Assembly (NCBI GenBank): GCA_963855995.1
Contig: OY979722.1
Coordinates: 6,873,501 to 6,937,500, forward strand
Reading direction: 5' to 3'
DNA length: 64,000 nt
Source of the DNA: Muricea muricata
Lineage: Eukaryota; Cnidaria; Anthozoa; Malacalcyonacea; Plexauridae
In this document: piece after piece, positions 10,001-25,000 of the stretch
Numbering within the stretch: the stretch's first letter is position 1
Layout of the letters: every line of letters begins with the position of its first letter
Notes under the pieces: generated by a model
Seen by the model: only the letters and a program-made list of their open reading frames with translations
What the model was told of the DNA's origin: nothing
The model's database searches: none
Translations under genes and position numbers: made by a program

Positions 10001-13000
10001 GATTGAGAGAGATTCTTTTGCAAATTTCGCGTAATATCAGCACTCTCTGATGCAATCTTAGTTATGTCGCTGCCAAACAGCTTCTTCTCGGCATTAGGAT
10101 ATGAAGCTTCAGCTAGAGAAACTTTCTTTGGATTTATAGCGTACAAAACTTTATATCTGCGTAGAACAGACAATGAATTTGAGGCATTGCCTAACAAACA
10201 AAGTGCTTTTTCCACAATACCCAATGTTTCGGTTACAGAAACCGTTTGATTATTTTCTAGTAAATCGTGTAAAGCGGTCAAAGGGGCGGCAACATTTAAG
10301 ACATGCCTCTGAACTTTAAGTAACTCTTTATCGCGTATCTCTACAGATTTTTTAAATTGGGACGGTACCTGATCTATGATTGTTTTGTCCAGTTTTGGTG
10401 TTGTGAAGACATCCAGGTCAGGCAAGGACGTCTGTGCTAGAATGCTAAATATTTGAGAGGACGATAAACTTCGACGAAAATTAGTCTTCAAAAAACTTTT
10501 AAAAGAGTCCGAAGTTGCCCAACTAGGATCGTGATCAACCGGATCAAATAACTGCCCTTTTAGGGCCGATTCGTCATGTCCGAGTTTCTCCTCGAGTGAT
10601 TGACCAGACTGTTTCACCTTCGTCGACAAAGTACTGTCGCTGTTAAGCTATTCGCTCGTTCGTGGGCTATCTCCGTGGCCTAAGTCAGTTTCCAGGGTTT
10701 CTGGAGCATATGGATCTATTAAGTCTGGGTCGTGTGTGACCACAACTGATAACTGATCCATTGAGTTTATTTCATTCGAAAAACTGGCTTCACCAGCTTG
10801 TGTTACAACAGGGCAATCGATGGCAGCCATTGCGTGGACGTTAACGTTGTTGTTGCTTCGTCCAGGGCCATTCGAGGAGACTGCTGTTTCCAAATTAGTA
10901 AGACGTTCACCTAGGTTCTTAACCGCCTGAGAAATACCGGACATTTGCTTCAAAAGTTCTGTAAATGCTACGAAATTACCGCTTGTAGATGTTGTATCGG
11001 TGCCACATTGGCCGTCATGAGAGCGACGACGTTTGCTGCTTTTCCGGTGTTTTCCTGATCGTTCTTTTGAAGAATGACTGCTCGGAGACCTCGATCTTTT
11101 CCTAGAACTCATTATATCCTGATACAAAAAGGTAAAAAACTAATTAAAAGACTTAAAAAGTGTAATTTTGCAAGCAGAAACTTACCTTGAACCCTGGCTT
11201 ATTCACACAATTGAAAAAAGTCGGGAATTCACGCGGGGGACTCCAGCATATGGGGCTCGCAGCAGGGGCTATTCCCGCGCTTTCTTATAGTTTCTAGTCT
11301 CCTATGCGTTGCATAATGTGGCTCATTTACCCTTTGGGAAACGTCATACCACTTGTATTCTATACATTTCGACCGGAAAGTGTGAAGTATAATCATGCAC
11401 TTCGCCTTCGGCGAATAATTGTTAAGTATGTATGTATGTATGTATGTGTGTATGTATGTATGTATGTATGTATACTGTATAACGTAAAAGTATAAAAGCT
11501 ATTGTACTTAAATAAGCTTTATTGTACATACTACAAAAAGTTTTTAATGCAATATTAAGTGAGATTTCGATATTTAAAATCCGACAAGCGTTTTGCAGAA
11601 TGCTATTGAAGTATAAGTATCATGATAAGTATGCTATATCGCTTTATTTGTCCTCAAACAAACGATTATGTAACATGTTTGTTTCAAACATCGCCACGAA
11701 CCCAACCAAAACACTTGTCTTTAGTCAAAGCTACCTTATCAAGCACGGAAACGTACAAAACTAATGAAATAATAAATGGTTTGTTTAATCCGCTCGGTCG
11801 GTGCTAAACATCGGCCGCTCGACAACAGCCGAATTTATACTAGATGACGGATTCCCGTCTAAGACGGAGAACTCGTTTTGATATAAATTCGTTAAACCAC
11901 GGGATGTCTGTCTTAATACTTCTGTCCAACTTTTCCGTCGTTTAGACGAAAAAGTTGGACAAATTTTTTGTTATATACGGAAAACTCGTCTTAAATTTAC
12001 ATCAGACAAATAAATCAGGCAGATTTTGCGAAATCCATAGCTCTGCCATTGGCTGCTTATTAATTATTCTGGACCTTTTGGGTTTTCTCTCCGGAAAAAC
12101 AACAAACAAAGGCAGCACTTAACTTTTCAAATTGCTCCTCGTCTTCGATGATTGACCCATCCTAGTTTTTTGCAATTTGTACCATATGCTTCTGGCCCTG
12201 AAGTGCTGTATAACAAACTTTTCGCTTAAATTTGGTAGAAATAATTTTGGATGAAGTATTGTACTCTGATCACTCATTGTACTAGATTCCACTTTGAAAA
12301 CCTAGCAACTCGCCTCAGTCAACAAATGAAGATATCAGGGTTTTTCATTTATTTGTCTTGTAATTTCTCGTCCAGAAGTTACATCAGACGGAAATCCGTC
12401 AGACGAGTTTTCCGTCCTAGGCGGAAATCCGTCGTCTAATATAAATTCGGCTATTGATACATCTATTGGGGCACTTGTTGTCACGCACTTTTGAAGTTCC
12501 TAGTTCAGAAATATGTAAATTTAAACGGAAATGCTCTAAAATCTAAGTCAACTTCTCAGGATGAACTAGATGTCAGGATGCAACAGCATTGGTACTGACT
12601 CGTCCCCAGTCGCTAGTGAAGGACTGTGGAAGAGTCAAGCATTTGTACTTAAATAGCTTGGTACGCCATTTTATGCAATTTTTGTCATCTTTCAAAATGC
12701 TTATTCAATTTGAAATATTAAGTAATAAATCAATGTTCCGGTAGTAAGGTAAGTTTATCTGTGTGCAAATCTACCTGACATAAGCTCCCCATCCTCAGAA
12801 AGTTTACACTACGCAGCAACAATCGTTTGAATGATGCCACTCGTCACAATACTTTGTATTGTTTACTGATCAGTACTCTTAAAGCTAAATGTTAAAAATA
12901 TATAACATCGAATATAAGATATATAAACCTTGCAATTAGTTAATAAGAAGTAAACATTTCCAAAGCATGCAGTTTATAGTAAATGGATCATTAAGCCGTT

Positions 13001-16000
13001 TCATTTCCGCCAACTTTATATTCTACCACAAGTAATCCCTGACTCAATTGAAACGATTTAGCATTACAGCTAAAATGAACTTTACCGCAGATCCCAAAGA
13101 TAAATGTAGCTGTCATACGAACAGGTCGCCAATAGCCGTGGATCGAATCTTGACCAGTTCAGGCAACTGGAAGAGAAAATACCACAGAAAATAGATAGTT
13201 ATATACGTTTTGCCTTGAAACTCCCAATACAACCTTGCTGTAATTTAATGTGAAACTGGGATTTGATAAAAACCGTCTTCTTGTGTTTATGAAGCTAGTG
13301 CAATAACCAACCATGCCCTTAGCGACTGTTGAAAGTTAAAAAACCTGTATGAAGTGAATTTTATTTGGAAAACGTTTACCTTTTTTGTTCATAATTTAGT
13401 TCTTCTGGTATTAATGTCCGAAACGTAGCAAAATTAATTAAGACAATCCTTTGTACCCAGAGTGTATAAAAAAGGTAATGCACTTTGGAGTGCTCTAGAG
13501 AGCTAAGTATTATAACATACATAAATAATTCTTTCACATTTGGAAAGACCAGGCTTTCGCCTTTTGAATACCATTATTCTAAAATTTAAAGAAAAAATTG
13601 AGCACATACAAGTCAGACCAAAATTGCTGGTCGAAAGAGCATTTTTTTAGTGAAAATCTGTTGAAATTTAACCCAGTTTAGGAATAAACATTTACAAATT
13701 TTAGCTTGAGTATTAGCACTAATGCATCTTATCAGACACGTTAATTGTTTCTCGTGACAAACAATTAATTAATGGCATTTTCTTTTGTTCAGAAGTGAAA
13801 ATATGCCATTTCGACGGGTTATTTTCATTTTATTTCTATTTGGCAAATTGCCCAATGTTTCTTCAAATTTTACAAACATAAGTTGACAATCGAAAGCTAA
13901 AAGCCTGGTCTTTCCGACTGCGAAAAAATAATTTCTGTATATTTGTATATTACATAATGAACGCTATAGAGCACTCCAAATTGCTTTTTTTTATACACCT
14001 TTTTGTACACGCATGTAACAATAACAAGAATTATTATATAGACTACCATCGAAAATTAAATATTCTGTAATCTGATTGGCTCGCTACTAGTAGGACATTA
14101 GCTCATATGCTACTAGTAGAGAAAACAAGATGGCGGCCGAAAGTTTTTCGATCGCAAAAAATCTTGTTTTGAGCATTTTGGCAGCCTTTCTTGGCCATAC
14201 GTTTAAATGTCGCCTAAACGAGAGTAAAATACAGCTTTTTACGAATTAATACTGAATAAGCCTGCCGAAAGCTGAAAAAGATTATAATTGTTTTGAATTG
14301 CTATAATAACAAAAACTGTGCTCAATTTGAGGTCAACAAGCGTTTGTTCCGCCCAAAACATTTATATTTTAAGAATTTGAAACTTTTGGAAAAATTTGTT
14401 CGAAACATAATTTTAAATAACGATAAGTAGTGTCAATGCAGTATTAGCTGAAGTTGTTTACATTGCTAAACTGACTAATAAGTATATTTTATTAAAATAT
14501 AACTGCACTGGGAAGTTCCTTTTGGTAGCAGTTGTTGTCTATATGAGCGATAGCCGAGTTACGATGCGACTCGGGTTAGTAGAATAACTGTCAAATAGTA
14601 GGTTTATTGCTATTATTAATGAACGGCTCGATTACATTACCTAACAGCTCTTGTATGGGCACGTAAATCTTGCAGCCTCCTTCCTTTTCCGTCCTCCCAA
14701 GTCCAAAGCTCAATCTTTTTGTTGCTCTGTAAAAATGATAATATAAAAACTTTTTTATGTTCCACACTTTGGTCTAGTGTCTTCATCAGTGGTAATCTGA
14801 TATTGCAACACTTCTCCTTATATGTACTCAAGGAATGGTGTCATTTACAAAGGTGGAGGTATTCTCTATTCAGAGCATGATCACTCATATAGATATGCCA
14901 GGCTTGCATACTCCTTTTTCCAAAAGGCAAATTTGTTCGCGCGATCCAAAGCGAAAACAAGAATTTCAACGTCATTGATAAAAATTGGTTAGAGAATTGG
15001 TTAGTGGTAACAATCGCATGTTTGGTTTGACGCACATGTTCAGCCAAATCTGATTTCCCCTTGTTGAAAGAACGAAACAGCTTTTTGAAGTTCCATCATT
15101 ATCATTATCATTATCATCATCATTATCATCAAAATTATTATTATTTACATATACTTACACACGGTAACATCTCAACCATAATTACTCTAGATTTTTAGAA
15201 TTTAGTTAACTGATAATCCATACATAGTCTTTATTCATTTTAAAATTGATGTACAAAGTCTAGGTCGTTGGCCGTTAAAAAAGTGTATCTTTGGTTCACG
15301 ATATTAAAAGTATGGGTCCTTCTAGTCTATATTTATCAAATAATACTAATGATATTAATAATACTAAAAAACTCCCCAATGATATAATAAAACTAACGGT
15401 ATTACTCGAATATATACAATAATACTTTTATTACCAGTGACTATATTAAATATTAATTGCTATCAAATATTAATGAGAAATAGCACTCTCTGCCTTTCCA
15501 ATATTAAATAGATATGGTATAATAGAAAACAAATAAAATAAAATAAGAAAATAATAAAAAGGTTGTTTTTCAGATAGCCGTGTGTTATAAAAAAATAAAA
15601 TACATAAGACTTTAAAACGTTAAAAGTATTAAAATATTGTAACTAATAAAAGCATGCATTTAGCTAAAGTTTTTTATTATCTTCAATATTGTTTCAAGCT
15701 GCTGCCATTTTATTACTAAAGCTGCGCTTTAGAGCGTTTGTGTTTGTTTTGAGTACGTGGAGAACAAGATTGTTTCTTCTTAGCCCCTGCGTTTGATTGA
15801 TGCGGATTGTAAACAATTCTCGAAGGTAATCAATTGAATTACCCGTTTCATTACTGTATTTGAATCCTGCAGGTTTCTAGTTGTTTCTCCCTTCTTGCTT
15901 GTAAGCTGTCCCAAGAAAGTTCACATCTGACAGTATCTGAAGCAGTTCTATAGCAATCATCTATGATAATTAGACCGGTTTTTTATGTTTTCCAATTTGT

Positions 16001-19000
16001 TTTGCAATGTTTTGGAGCAATTATTCCATACTAAAGCAGAGTAGTCAAAATGAAGTTAAAAAGCCATTATACATAGTTTTTACGTGTATCTCTGTCGATA
16101 AGATTCGATCAGCACTAACTGGGAACAGCCTTTGTCTAGATCCTACAGGCATGTACGCAGTTTTTTGACGTTTAAAATTAATTTGTTAGCTAAAAGTCAC
16201 GTATGGCTTTGTTTAATTTAATTTCTAAAATGTTCTGAATTTCACTTGCGGTATCCCCCACTAGCAGTAAGATTAGTGTTATCGGCAAAAAGTGCTGATA
16301 CTGAAGAGTCAAGACAATTCGGTAAATCATTTATATGGTGTTTTGGATTTTTTATATTTTAGTTGTTGGTTTTACCCTCCCCTCCATAGTGAACAAAAGT
16401 AAGAGACTGGGGACGAACAGTAGAAGAAGAGCGTGGTTGTCTTTTTGTGTGACTTTGTATTTAGATGTTTTATGATATTTTCATTAAATATATGCATATT
16501 TTAAACCGACTATTTGCCCGTGATAGTGAAATTGATCTTTAAAACACTCGACGGTTTTATACGAGAACAATTGGTCCTTCGACGAGCCGGATCAGGCGAA
16601 ATCACGGGCTTATTTGCGTGACTATTGACATCGACAAATTCGATACGGTACGAGTATGGCTGATGAAAACGGCAAAAAACCACCGGATGTACAGGAAAAT
16701 ATGGATGGAGACAAACAAAAAATTGACGAAGTGAAGAGCCAAGTAAGTACTAAAAGTACACGGTATTTAAAGCTGAAAAATAGAAAGAAAGCTGCGAAAA
16801 CTAGACTGACAAAAGCTCGAAATGAAATTGCAATGTTGACCACAGAGTACCCAAGTACTAAGACTGAGATTAGACGTGCTGTAAAGAAAATAAAGTCTGA
16901 GAGCGGGATAATTGAAAAGATTATCCATGCATTGAAAGAAACTGTTGTTTTAAGTGATGAGACACTAGAAAAGACAGATGTAGACACTGTAGTTGAGAAT
17001 TTAGACAAAGAACTATCTGACATCATGGACTCAGTGGATGTAAGTGTAAAAGCCGCTGAGGATCACATTAAGGAAAGACTATTGAAGGGTGAAAAAGAAT
17101 CAGTGTTATCAGCAGCTTCATCGAGTAAAATGTCTGTTGAGTCCTCACCTCAATGTGACCTGCCTAAGTCGTCCAACGGGTTACCCCTCTCCCAAACTTG
17201 TCATGCAATACCTGTTAATCCACAAATCCCCCCAAATCATGCTATGCCCCCATCCCAAAGCCACTCCTTGGGCCCTTCATCTGTGTCATCGCAGGACAAC
17301 CCACCCATAAGTCATGTCACAAAACCACACACTGGCCCAGTCGAGAAACCTGTCCTTGTCGTGCAACAAAAAGAGGTGCAAGATGCTAGTGAAAGGCTTG
17401 AGAACCTCTAGAGAGAGCAGAATGCTTTGGAAAATGAGTTACAAAAGAAGTCGGAGATTTTTAAACTAAATAAACAAAGAATAAAAGATGCACAATCCAT
17501 AGTGTATTTGAATAAAGCCAGAGCAAAAGACAGTAAGCTGTCACCACCTACACCTTATAAAGTTCCCCCCGCTGCGTCCATGCCCGCCTCCATGCATGTC
17601 AAACTGAAAGGTGTACAATTGCCAACCTTTTCCGGAGAGAATAAAGCTGAGTTCGAGGCTTAGAATGCTGCATTCACAGCGGTTGTGGATAATACTGATA
17701 TGCCTGTGAAAGAAAAGATGCTGAGGCTGCAAAACTGTTTGCGCGGAAAAGCACTGGAAATCGTCAGAGATCTCGGATACTCGAGTCACGGATATGTAAA
17801 GGCGAAGGAGAAATTACTACGAAAGTATGGTGGAAAGCGTCGACAGACACTTTCACACTTGGCAACTCTTCGAGGACTGTCGAAAGTACGACGTCATAAC
17901 TTGGAAGACCTGGAAGAATTGCTGGCAGTCATTGATCGAATACTCGTGGCACTACAAGATGGTGATGAACATGGGGAAGTCAAGGGACAACATCTTGGAC
18001 TTGCTGTAAAAGAGAAGCTTCCGGAGGAGTACGTACAAGATGACAAGCTTTGGTTGCATGAACAGAGAAATGAAGATAGTTTCGAGAAATTGGTTGAGTG
18101 GATTGACACCAGGGTTCAGATAATGGATGAAGCAAAGGAGGAGACGGGTGAGTTTGACAAACGACGCAACCCAAAAGACGGAGACAGGCATTATAATCGA
18201 GGACACCACACGGACAGTCGTGGTAAAAAATGTGTTGTAACAAAATGTACAAGTGACCATCCTCCATGGATTTGTCCAGAGTTCAAGAAACTCCCGTTTA
18301 CACGGCGTAAGGAGCTGATCAGCAAAAGTGGACGGTGTTTCCGATGTCTTGCAGCGGGTCATAGCAGTAAGAACTGTTCCAGGAATCGTAAGTGTGGAGT
18401 CGACGGATGTGAGAGTTATAAGCATAGCAGCTACCTACATGACCCAGAGTGGAAAAACACAAGAAAAGATACTCCACCACCAAGTCAAGAGCAAACTACC
18501 GATGAAACAAACGCGACTATGGTCACAAACGGCGATAACAATAACAAAACTACCTACAATACAGCCCAAGTTGAAAAGATCTCGTTGATGGTTTTGCCTG
18601 CTATGGTGCGAAGAAGTTAAAGATTAATGTTATGTTAGACCCCTGCTCAACTGGGTCATACATAACAGAGAGTGCCGCTGAGGAATTGCAACTAAAGGGT
18701 GAAAGACAAAATTTGACTATTTCGGGGACTGGTGGTACGGAAATCAAGAAACAATCCAGACGTGTCCAATGTTCGGTGAGTTCCATGAATGGATTATTCT
18801 CAGCACCTGTTGAAGCTAATGTCCTTGATAATATCACCGGAAACACACCAGCTATTGATTGGAGCACCCTGAAAAATGAATGGCCTCACTTAACCTCAAT
18901 TGAGTTCGACAGAGTTTCTAATCGCAAACAAATCGACATGTTAATTGGAAGCGACCACCCAGTTTTCCACCAAGTTTTACGGGAAGTTAATGGAAGACAC

Positions 19001-22000
19001 CAAAAAGACCCTGTCGCTCGACAAACACCCCTTGGATGGGTGTGCTTTGGCCCCACCTCCAAGAGTTATTCATCGATCAACACCCACGCCCACATGACCC
19101 GTACTTACCGCACTGGCCAGGTGAACGTCGACGACACAAATGACCTCTTAAGAAAGTTCTGGGAACTGGATGCTATCGGAATTAGAGACAATAGCATTCG
19201 CGCAATGACCAAGGATGAGACAAAAGCGATGGAAACTGCACAATCAACCCAAGTACTTAAGGATGGTAGATACGAGATAGGAATACCATGGAAAGAGGGA
19301 GAACCGGAATTCAAGAATAATTTCGAGATGGCCCTTTCACGTTTGCGCAATCTTGAAACGTCGCTCCTGAAGAAGCCCGAGATTGCAAGTGCTTATTGCG
19401 AGATAATAAAAGACTATGTTGATAAAGAATATGTGAGGAAAGTACCGATGACGGATGAGGAACAATGGTTCCTGCCTCATTTTGCCGTGGTAAATAACCA
19501 AAAGGCGTCCACGAAAGTTCGAATTGTCTTTGACGCTGCCGCAAAATTAGAGGGCAAAAGCTTAAATGATGCCATACATTCTGGACCCAAGTTACAACGG
19601 GAATTGGTTGACGTCTTGACCCGGTTTCGAAGAGCGCCTGTAGCCCTTAGTGCTGATATCTCACAAATGTTCTTGCAAGTTGGACTCGCAGAGAAAGACC
19701 GTCGTTTCCATCGATTTTTATGGCGAGTACTGGACGAGACCAAGCAACCCGAGGTGTACGAGTTCATGAGATTACCGTTTGGAAACACAGCATCGCCCTT
19801 CTGCGCTCAGCATGTTCTACATTCTCATGCCGAAACTAATAAAGAGCTTTATCCTGAGGCAGCCGACACTGTAGACAATTCTATGTACGTAGACGATGTC
19901 CTGGATTCGTGTGAAACAGTACCTGAAGCCAAAGATCTTCGAAAACAAACGACAGAACTCTTGTCTGAAGCAGGATTTCCCCTTCGAAAATGGATGTCGA
20001 ACGAGGTTGAAGTCATTGAAGACGTCCCATTCCAAGATCGTCTACCAAGTTTAGAAATTCAAAACGGCAACCTCCCAACCGTGAAGACCTTAGGAGTTTC
20101 CTGGCAAGCCAACCGAGATGTCTTCACCTTTCAAGTAACACCTCCACCTTTATCGGAACTACCAACGAAAAGAAATGTACTCAGCAGCATTGCCAACTTG
20201 TTTGACCCGATACAGATCCTTTCTCCATTTACTATCCGAGCAAAAATTCTACTTCAGAAGATCTGGGCAACTAGATTGAGTGGGATGAACAGCTACCAGC
20301 TAAGTTGATTGACGAGTGGAACGACTGGACGAAAGAATTAAACGATTTAATTCAATTTGAAATCCCTCGCTCCCTTCGCCTACCGAATCCGACCAAGTCA
20401 TGGTTACACACCTTTTCAGACGCCTCCAAAGACGCTTATGCCGCCGCATCTTACCTTGTTTGCGAGTACGATGGCAACCCCCCTACAGCCCGTTTGATTG
20501 CCTCGAAGACTCGCGTCGCCCCTCAGAAAGCAGTTACGATACCTAGACTTGAGCTCATGGGAGCAGTTCTCGCCACCCGTCTGTCCACGAACGTTTTAAG
20601 AACCATAAACGTGAACGGAGTAACATATTGGACCGACTCGACGAACGTTCTATATTGGGTACGGAATCAAAGCCGCATCTTCAAGCCATTTGTGGCAAAC
20701 CGAGTAGCCGAGATTCAAAGGGAGTACAATCCGGACCAATGGCGACACGTTCCTGGGGAGTTTAACCCTGCTGACCTCCCGACCAGAGGAGTTTCGGCAA
20801 CCGCGTTATGTCAAAGCAAGTCCTGGATGTGTGGACCGCAGTTTCTGACGAATGAAGAAGAGCATTGGCCAGAAAGATTACCGCATAATCCATCCCCGGA
20901 CGCTGTTGTGAGACAAGAAGAGAAGAAAGTTGAAACTCATGGAACTCATGAAACAGAAGATGTTGTTGACCAAACCAACCGTCTCGATCCTAGGCGATAC
21001 TCTTCGTGGACACGTCTAGTTCGTGTTACTGCCTGGATAAAACGGTTTGTAAAGAACTGCAAAGCACCGTCCGAGTTTCGAAATAAGTCGTGTATTTTAC
21101 AGAGCACCGAGCTAAGTGACGCCCAAACGTTTTGGCTACGAAAGGCACAAGTCGAAAGTTTTCCCAGCGGAGAAAAAGACAAACGTTTGTTGCGATTTTC
21201 GCCGTTGTTGGATAAAGATGGATTGCTGAGACTGGATGGCCGGCTGCGACTTGCCGAAGACTTATCCTATGATACGAGACACCCAGTCATTCTTCCGAGG
21301 AACCACCCTGTGACGCGACTGGTCATTGTGGACGCGCACGAGAAGCTTGGTCACGGCACAGGAACGGAACATCTGTTGACAGAACTTCGTTCGCAATTTT
21401 GGATTGTGAAAGGACGATTGATGGTTAGAACAACGGTCGAAAACTGTCCTGAATGCCGACGAAGATTCCTTGCGAAGCCTGTGGGTCAAAAGATGCCCCC
21501 CCTTCCTACATCGAGATTAACCTTACCGTTGAGAGCCTTCGAAAGAATTGGTACGGATTTCGCCGGCCCGTTCGTTACGAAACAAGGACGAGGAAAATCC
21601 CGGATGAAACGATATCTTTGTTTATTCACGTGTTTGGCTACCCGTGCGGTACACTTAGAGATGGCGTATTCGTTAGACACGGATGCATTTATAAACGCAT
21701 TTGTACGGATGACTGCACGGAGATGGACGCCCTCTTATGTGATATCGGATAACGGGACAAACTTTGTCGGGGCTGAAAAAGAGATATGTCAGAAGATACG
21801 CGAATTAGACCAAGAAAAAATAGTGAAGAAGACAACCCAACATCACATGATCGAGTGGAAATTCAACCCGCCTTCCGCCCCCCATTTCGGAGGCGTTTTC
21901 GAGAGTATGATTAAAAGCGCCAAGCGAGCTATTCGAGCGATCTTGGGAAATGCCGAAATTACAGACGAGGAGTTACAGACGGCAGTTTGTGGGGCGGAAG

Positions 22001-25000
22001 GACTTCTAAATTCCAGGCCGATTACCTACGTCAGCTCAAGTCCGGATGACTTGGTACCACTTACCCCTAGTCATTTCCTGGTAGGGGATCTTGGTGGACA
22101 GTTCGCCCCGGAAGTTAGCTCAAACGAAGCGTTCAATCCAAGGAAGCGTTGGCGGCGTATCCAACAATTAATATCCCAATTCTGGAAAAGATGGCGCAAA
22201 GAGTTCCTACCGAGCCTGAATGTCAGAGGAAAATGGTTTAATCCAAAGCCAGAGTTAACTGCAGGAGACGTCGTACTTTTGGTTGAGCCCAACGCAAAAC
22301 GTGGCGAGTGGCCGCTTGGTCGAGTCGTTGAAACGTATCGAGGTGATGATGACTTGATCAGAGTAGTGAAGATCCGAGTTGGGGACACAGAATATGTCCG
22401 GCCAGTGCACAGATTGTGCCCGTTGGAGAGACAATAATCGAACAATTGCACCAAACCTAACTTTAGCTTAACGAATGTAGTTACATTCGGGAGGGGGATG
22501 TTTTGGATTTTTTATATTTTAGTTGTTGGTTTTACCCTCCCCTCCATAGAGAACAAAAGTAAGAGACTGGAGACGAACGGTAGAAGAAGAGCGTGGTTGT
22601 CTTTTTGTGTGACTTTGTATTTAGATGTTTTATGATATTTTCACTAAATATATGCATATTTTAAACCGACTATTTGCCCGTGATAGTGAAATTGATCTTT
22701 AAAACACTCGACGGTTCTATACGAGAACATATGGAGGACCAAAGTTTGACCCCCGTGGCACACCCGTTGTGATATTTTCACTATTTGACATAGACATCCG
22801 TATTTTACCATTGCTGGGAGTGATTGAAAGTTAACAAGGTCTTCGCTCTACGACGGACATTTTGCCAAAGTTTTGGACATGATAATTTTTTGCCTTCTTA
22901 GGAAAGAACACGCTTGACTTCACCATCGACCCACGGCGGACTTTTGCGCCGTTAGCGTGGTTTGCATTGGTTTAATGGTTCTTGGTTTAATGAAAAGTAC
23001 AAAATTGAATGTTAGACGCTGATCAGTGGAGGTTTCCAATGCTTCTTCTGAAACGCACAATAGATTAAGGATGTTCGCTGGAACGTTTGTTACGACGAGG
23101 TCTAAAATTTTCTTTGTCTGGTCACGTACATGTTAATTTGGTGTAAGGAGCACTGAAGCAGTCAAAACATATTTCTCTAAATTTATAAAAGACTCGGCGG
23201 ATTTTTCCTGAAATAGCAGGTAGAAAGTTTGAATTCCACGTTAGATCTGGGAAATTGAAGTCGCCAGCGATAAGTAACTTGTCGTATTTCGCGAGGTTTC
23301 CTTGAAACTTGCAATTTCGAGCTCTAGCTCAATTAATTCTAATTAATTTGAGCTAATTATTCACCAAATTGATTTCAGAGTAAGATTAGAATTGTTCTAA
23401 TTTGTTGACCGCTGGCGTGGTCCGTACGCTTGCGTAATATACTTAACTAAAAACTTTCCGATAGTTACGACGATACATTTACTTAAATTGTCCAAAATAT
23501 CCACCAGGGGCCGGTTATATAAAAAAGTGATTAAAGTTAACTATGATTGATGGAAACGTCAACCAATCAGAACAACGTATTTTATACTTAATCACTATTA
23601 ACTACAAAACATTGATTAAAAAAGTGTTCAGGAATTTTATACAACCGGCCCCTGTCCAACTGAAATTTTGACAAAAAAAATAATCACCAAGTTTTTTAAA
23701 GTGGTCACTTTATTTCAATAAAACTATGAGGTAAATTTGAGCTTATTATGTGGAGCAATTTCCGCGTGCCCGCTCGCCTCGTGTGTTACACCCTTCTTTC
23801 GTATTCTCTCAACATTCCCCTCGTGCATTGTCACAGTACAATGGCACGAGACTCGTTTTCTATTTCTTGAGTATAACGACAGAATATTGCTTACCGTTGA
23901 CGCAAGATGAGTTTGGTGGCTTGGATGAGGATTCCACTCAATTGCACAACAATCCCATTTGCTTTGCCTCGAAATTTTGCCAACACACGAGATTCCATTT
24001 GATTGAGATAATTCAAACAATGCCAGTCCTCCACGGCTAAAAATATCCAAAAGCAATTGTGCAAAAACGAGTTGTCAATATAATTTAACGAACCAAAGTA
24101 ACGGCGATACTCTTATACATTTGCTAACAATTTGAAACTGCAAAATGAATGCAGTGCATTACCGCCGCGTAAAATGGTCCTTGAAAATCTTTAAAAACAT
24201 CCCATGCAAATTTCGGATGGGTAAAGTAACAGGGTCGAAACAGAGGGAGAATGCTTCTCACAAAGATAAAAGAAGGCCGAATATATATTAAAAACTGAAC
24301 TATAGTGGACAGCTTTGAAAAAATAAATACACATTTAATACATATACTACATATTTTCAATAACCAAATATGTTAACAGTACATCCCAGAGTTTAGTATT
24401 AAATTACATCGGTAAAGGTACATATATTTAGTGAGAAACGTTACCCTTTCCTTATCACGGTCCTTTTACTTTCTCAACGTGACATTTTTGCAGAATGTTT
24501 TGAAATAGCTGCAAGCAATATTTTACGGCGTTGAAAATGCTGTATTACTTTCCATTATTTTTATTTCTTCAGGGTTCTATATTAGTGCATTCGAAATGGG
24601 TTGGGTGAGTGGAAAAGAACGATGTCAAATTGTTCACAAGCGGTAATGACGGCGAATTTGGACAAAGTTAAGGCTTTACCTTGTTAATAGTTAAATTTTG
24701 ATTGTCGTATCTTTTCCGTAAAAATAGTTAAATAACTTACATTTACCAGCGAGAAATGCTTGCAAGCAAACAACTATCGAAATTAAAAGTCCAGTCCATA
24801 GTTCAGTGTTTACAATATACCCTTATTTGTAAGAAAAAAGATGAACCCACCCAAACTCGAATAGTTTGTTAGACGCCACGGTACAGACATCGTGGTTCCC
24901 ACGAACATTTCTTAGTATTCTCACGTCGAGTAACATTGTTGTAGGAACAAATTTTGCTTTCAAATTTAAAAGGTGAAAAAATAGTTTTAGAGACGTAATA

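Larger units (their letters stand above)
7717..11369 (-). mobile_element. DIRS-type retroelement with inverted termini, lacking a visible tyrosine recombinase
   Basis: A 3.65-kb unit bounded by 152-bp inverted termini (7717-7868 and 11218-11369). Reading on the minus strand it carries a gag-like region (11127 to 9820) and an overlapping reverse transcriptase/RNase H region (10055 to 7951). The reverse transcriptase resembles DIRS elements (GGGQRPVLDLSALNQFI, YLDDILI), as does the RNase H with its C-terminal extension. DIRS elements normally also encode a tyrosine recombinase after RNase H; here only about 80 bp separate the last stop from the terminal repeat. Lesions: in-frame stops near 10645 and 9127 and a frameshift near 8695. 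No target duplication is seen, as expected for the group. Confidence 0.85.
16339..22729 (+). mobile_element. BEL/Pao LTR retrotransposon, complete but inactivated
   Basis: 6391 bp from LTR to LTR. Two 231-bp LTRs (16339-16569, 22499-22729) begin TG and end CA and differ at five positions. A 5-bp target duplication TATGG flanks the unit (16334-16338 and 22730-22734). A primer-binding-like site follows the 5' LTR and a purine tract precedes the 3' LTR. The single gag-pol region has in-frame stops near 17409 and 17661 and frame changes near 18600 and 20278. Order of domains (gag, protease, reverse transcriptase, RNase H, integrase) and the 5-bp duplication fit BEL/Pao. It sits inside the reverse-transcriptase gene of a LINE. 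Confidence 0.95.
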
